Assembly (NCBI GenBank): GCA_964243295.1
Contig: CAXTEJ010000066.1
Coordinates: forward strand, 1-16,930
From: CAXTEJ01 sp964243295
GTDB lineage: Bacteria > Actinomycetota > Actinomycetes > Actinomycetales > Angustibacteraceae
Direction: 5' to 3'
Length of the DNA: 16,930 nucleotides
Part shown: piece after piece, positions 15,144 to 16,930 of the stretch
How the letters are laid out: every line of letters starts with the position of its first letter
Numbering within the stretch: the stretch's first letter is position 1
Program-made: the position numbers and the translations under genes
The notes under the pieces: model-generated
What the model was told of the DNA's origin: nothing
Databases searched by the model: none
What the model saw: only the letters and a program-made list of their open reading frames with translations

Positions 15144-15185
15144 GACGAACCGACGATGACGAATCAACGATGACGAACCGACGAT
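15144..15185 (+). repeat. Three-copy 14-nt tandem repeat before pnp
   Basis: Units GACGAACCGACGAT (15144-15157), GACGAATCAACGAT (15158-15171) and GACGAACCGACGAT (15172-15185) are adjacent and end 6 nt before the pnp ribosome-binding site. Each unit junction creates an ATGA, giving overlapping mini-frames at 15156-15173 (MTNQR) and 15170-15187 (MTNRR). Confidence 0.85.
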
Positions 15186-15206
15186 GAAAGCGAGGGTGAC
15201 CCCACC

Positions 15207-16930
15207 ATGGAGGGTCCCGACACGCAGTACGCCGAGGCAGTGCTGGACAACGGCAGCCTGGGCAAGCGCACCATCCGCTTCGAGACCGGGCGCCTCGCCC
15301 GGCAGGCCGCCGGCGCAGCCGTGGCCTACCTCGACGACGACACGATGCTGCTGTCCGCGACGACCGCGGGCAAGCACCCGAGGGACAACTTCGACTTCTT
15401 CCCCCTGACGATCGACGTCGAGGAGCGGATGTACGCCGCGGGCAAGATCCCCGGCTCCTTCTTCCGTCGCGAGGGTCGCGCGAGCACCGACGCCATCCTG
15501 ACCTGCCGCCTGATCGACCGGCCGTTGCGTCCCTCGTTCGTCAAGGGCCTGCGCAACGAGGTCCAGGTCGTCATCACGGTCATGGCACTGAACCCCGACC
15601 ACATGTACGACGTGCTCGCCATCAACGCCGCGTCGATGTCGACGCAGCTGTCGGGCCTGCCCTTCAGCGGCCCGATCGGCGGCGTCCGCGTCGCCCTCAT
15701 CGACGGCCAGTGGGTCGCCTTCCCGAACCACTCGCAGATGGAGCGCGCGGTCTTCGACATGGTCGTCGCCGGCCGCGTCGTCGACGGCCCCGAGGGCTCC
15801 GACGTCGCGATCATGATGGTCGAGGCCGAGGCCACCGAGAACTCGTGGGCCCTCATCACCGGTGACGGTGTCGCCGCCCCCACCGAGGAGGTCGTGGCCC
15901 AGGGCCTGGAGGCCGCCAAGCCGTTCATCGCCGAGCTGGTCCGCGCGCAGCGCGAGCTGGCCGCCGTGGCCACCGGCGCGCCGCTGACCTTTCCGACCTT
16001 CCCCGACTACCAGGACGACGCGCTCGCGGCCGTGGAGCAGTCGGTCACCGGCGACCTCGAGCAGGCGCTGCGCCTCGGCGGCAAGGCCGAGCGCGAGAGC
16101 CGCATCGACGAGATCAAGGCCGCCGTGCAGAGCGAGCTGGCCGAGACCTTCGCCGGTCGCGAGAAGGAGGTCTCCGCCGCCTACCGCAGCGTGCAGAAGA
16201 AGCTCATCCGCCAGCGCATCCTCACCGACAGCGTCCGCATCGACGGCCGCGGGCTGTCCGACATCCGGCAGCTGTCGGCCGAGGTCGAGGTCGTCCCGCG
16301 CGTGCACGGCTCGGCGCTGTTCGAGCGCGGTGAGACCCAGATCCTGGGCGTCACCACGCTCAACATGCTGCGCATGGAGCAGCAGCTCGACACCCTGTCG
16401 CCCGAGACTCGCAAGCGGTACATGCACAACTACAACTTCCCGCCGTTCAGCACCGGCGAGACCGGCCGCGTGGGCGCCCCCAAGCGCCGCGAGATCGGCC
16501 ACGGCGCGCTCGCCGAGCGGGCGCTCATGCCCGTGCTGCCCAGCCGCGAGGAGTTCCCCTACGCGATCCGTCAGGTCAGCGAGGCGCTGTCGTCGAACGG
16601 GTCGACGTCCATGGGCTCGGTCTGCGCCTCGACGCTGTCGCTGCTCAACGCCGGTGTGCCGCTGCGCGCCCCGGTCGCCGGCATCGCCATGGGCCTGGTC
16701 TCCGACACTGTCGACGGCGAGACCCGCTACGCGGCGCTGACCGACATCCTCGGCGCCGAGGACGCGTTCGGTGACATGGACTTCAAGGTCGCCGGCACGA
16801 GGGACTTCGTCACCGCGATCCAGCTCGACACCAAGCTCGACGGCATCCCCGCCTCGGTGCTCGGCGGCGCGCTCACCCAGGCCCGCGAGGCCCGGCTGCA
16901 CATCCTGGACGTCATGGCCGAGGCCATCGA
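15207..16930 (+). CDS. pnp: Polyribonucleotide nucleotidyltransferase (3'-truncated)
   Basis: PNPase degrades RNA 3' to 5' with phosphate. ATG 15207 (MEGPDTQYAEAVLDNGSLGKRTIRFETGR) has GAGGG (15192-15196) 10 nt upstream. The frame is open to the window edge, giving 574 codons of an expected 740 or so; the KH and S1 RNA-binding domains are beyond the window. The first RNase PH domain has FFRREG (85-90) and DRPLRPSF. The second has the catalytic set: D519, D525 and K527 in EDAFGDMDFKVAGT correspond to E. coli Asp486, Asp492 and Lys494. LGGALTQAREARLHILDVM follows. No defect is seen in the visible part. An antisense frame of 656 codons across it is a GC artefact. Confidence 0.97.
   Translation, partial: MEGPDTQYAEAVLDNGSLGKRTIRFETGRLARQAAGAAVAYLDDDTMLLSATTAGKHPRDNFDFFPLTIDVEERMYAAGKIPGSFFRREGRASTDAILTCRLIDRPLRPSFVKGLRNEVQVVITVMALNPDHMYDVLAINAASMSTQLSGLPFSGPIGGVRVALIDGQWVAFPNHSQMERAVFDMVVAGRVVDGPEGSDVAIMMVEAEATENSWALITGDGVAAPTEEVVAQGLEAAKPFIAELVRAQRELAAVATGAPLTFPTFPDYQDDALAAVEQSVTGDLEQALRLGGKAERESRIDEIKAAVQSELAETFAGREKEVSAAYRSVQKKLIRQRILTDSVRIDGRGLSDIRQLSAEVEVVPRVHGSALFERGETQILGVTTLNMLRMEQQLDTLSPETRKRYMHNYNFPPFSTGETGRVGAPKRREIGHGALAERALMPVLPSREEFPYAIRQVSEALSSNGSTSMGSVCASTLSLLNAGVPLRAPVAGIAMGLVSDTVDGETRYAALTDILGAEDAFGDMDFKVAGTRDFVTAIQLDTKLDGIPASVLGGALTQAREARLHILDVMAEAI

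Noticed and set aside
15184..15408. 74-codon frame overlapping the start of pnp
   Set aside because: It starts at the tandem-repeat ATG and runs in a different frame through the PNPase N-terminus; no independent support.
14931..16901. 656-codon open frame on the minus strand opposite pnp
   Set aside because: PNPase on the plus strand has full catalytic motifs; the antisense frame is a by-product of extreme G/C third positions and has no family-like content.

Overview
The window comes from a high-GC Gram-positive (actinobacterial) chromosome. Evidence: strong G/C third-position bias, many GTG starts, the long Pro/Ala/Gly-rich N-terminal half of IF2 with RPGNNPFAPSQGMPR repeats, an acidic RbfA tail, and the backbone order infB-rbfA-truB / ribF / rpsO-pnp that is familiar from Actinobacteria. 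The genus cannot be fixed from the sequence alone.

Layout. (1) 1-4357, plus strand: translation and RNA-modification block, infB (5' end cut by the window), rbfA and truB; rbfA and truB share a GTGA overlap, and a perfect 20-bp hairpin separates infB from rbfA. (2) 4464-7265, minus strand: two small unrecognised genes overlapping by 4 nt (one tail-anchored), a possible 69-residue ORF followed by a strong hairpin, and a MurE-type Mur ligase with several altered signature residues. (3) 7424-8398, plus strand: ribF, probably leaderless. (4) 8468-14446, minus strand: an accessory block with a GT2 glycosyltransferase carrying a TPR-like C-terminus, a TPR lipoprotein, a long secreted collagen-like Gly-X-Y protein, and a GT2 glycosyltransferase fused to a methyltransferase-like domain. 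A 100-N assembly gap lies inside the collagen-like gene and artificially breaks its frame. (5) 14701-16930, plus strand: rpsO, a terminator-like hairpin, a 14-nt tandem repeat, and pnp (3' end cut by the window).

How it fits together. The plus-strand genes are housekeeping: translation initiation, 30S maturation, tRNA pseudouridylation, FMN/FAD synthesis, S15 and PNPase. This conserved run is interrupted twice by minus-strand insertions. The second insertion reads as one functional unit: an exported collagen-like filament protein, two glycosyltransferases that could decorate it, and a lipid-anchored TPR protein that could act as scaffold. A collagen glycosylation or surface-filament role is an inference from content and proximity; no part of it is demonstrated by the sequence. 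The gap, the 54-nt and 87-nt tandem repeats, and regularly spaced breaks in Gly-X-Y register make the collagen gene the most unusual object in the window.
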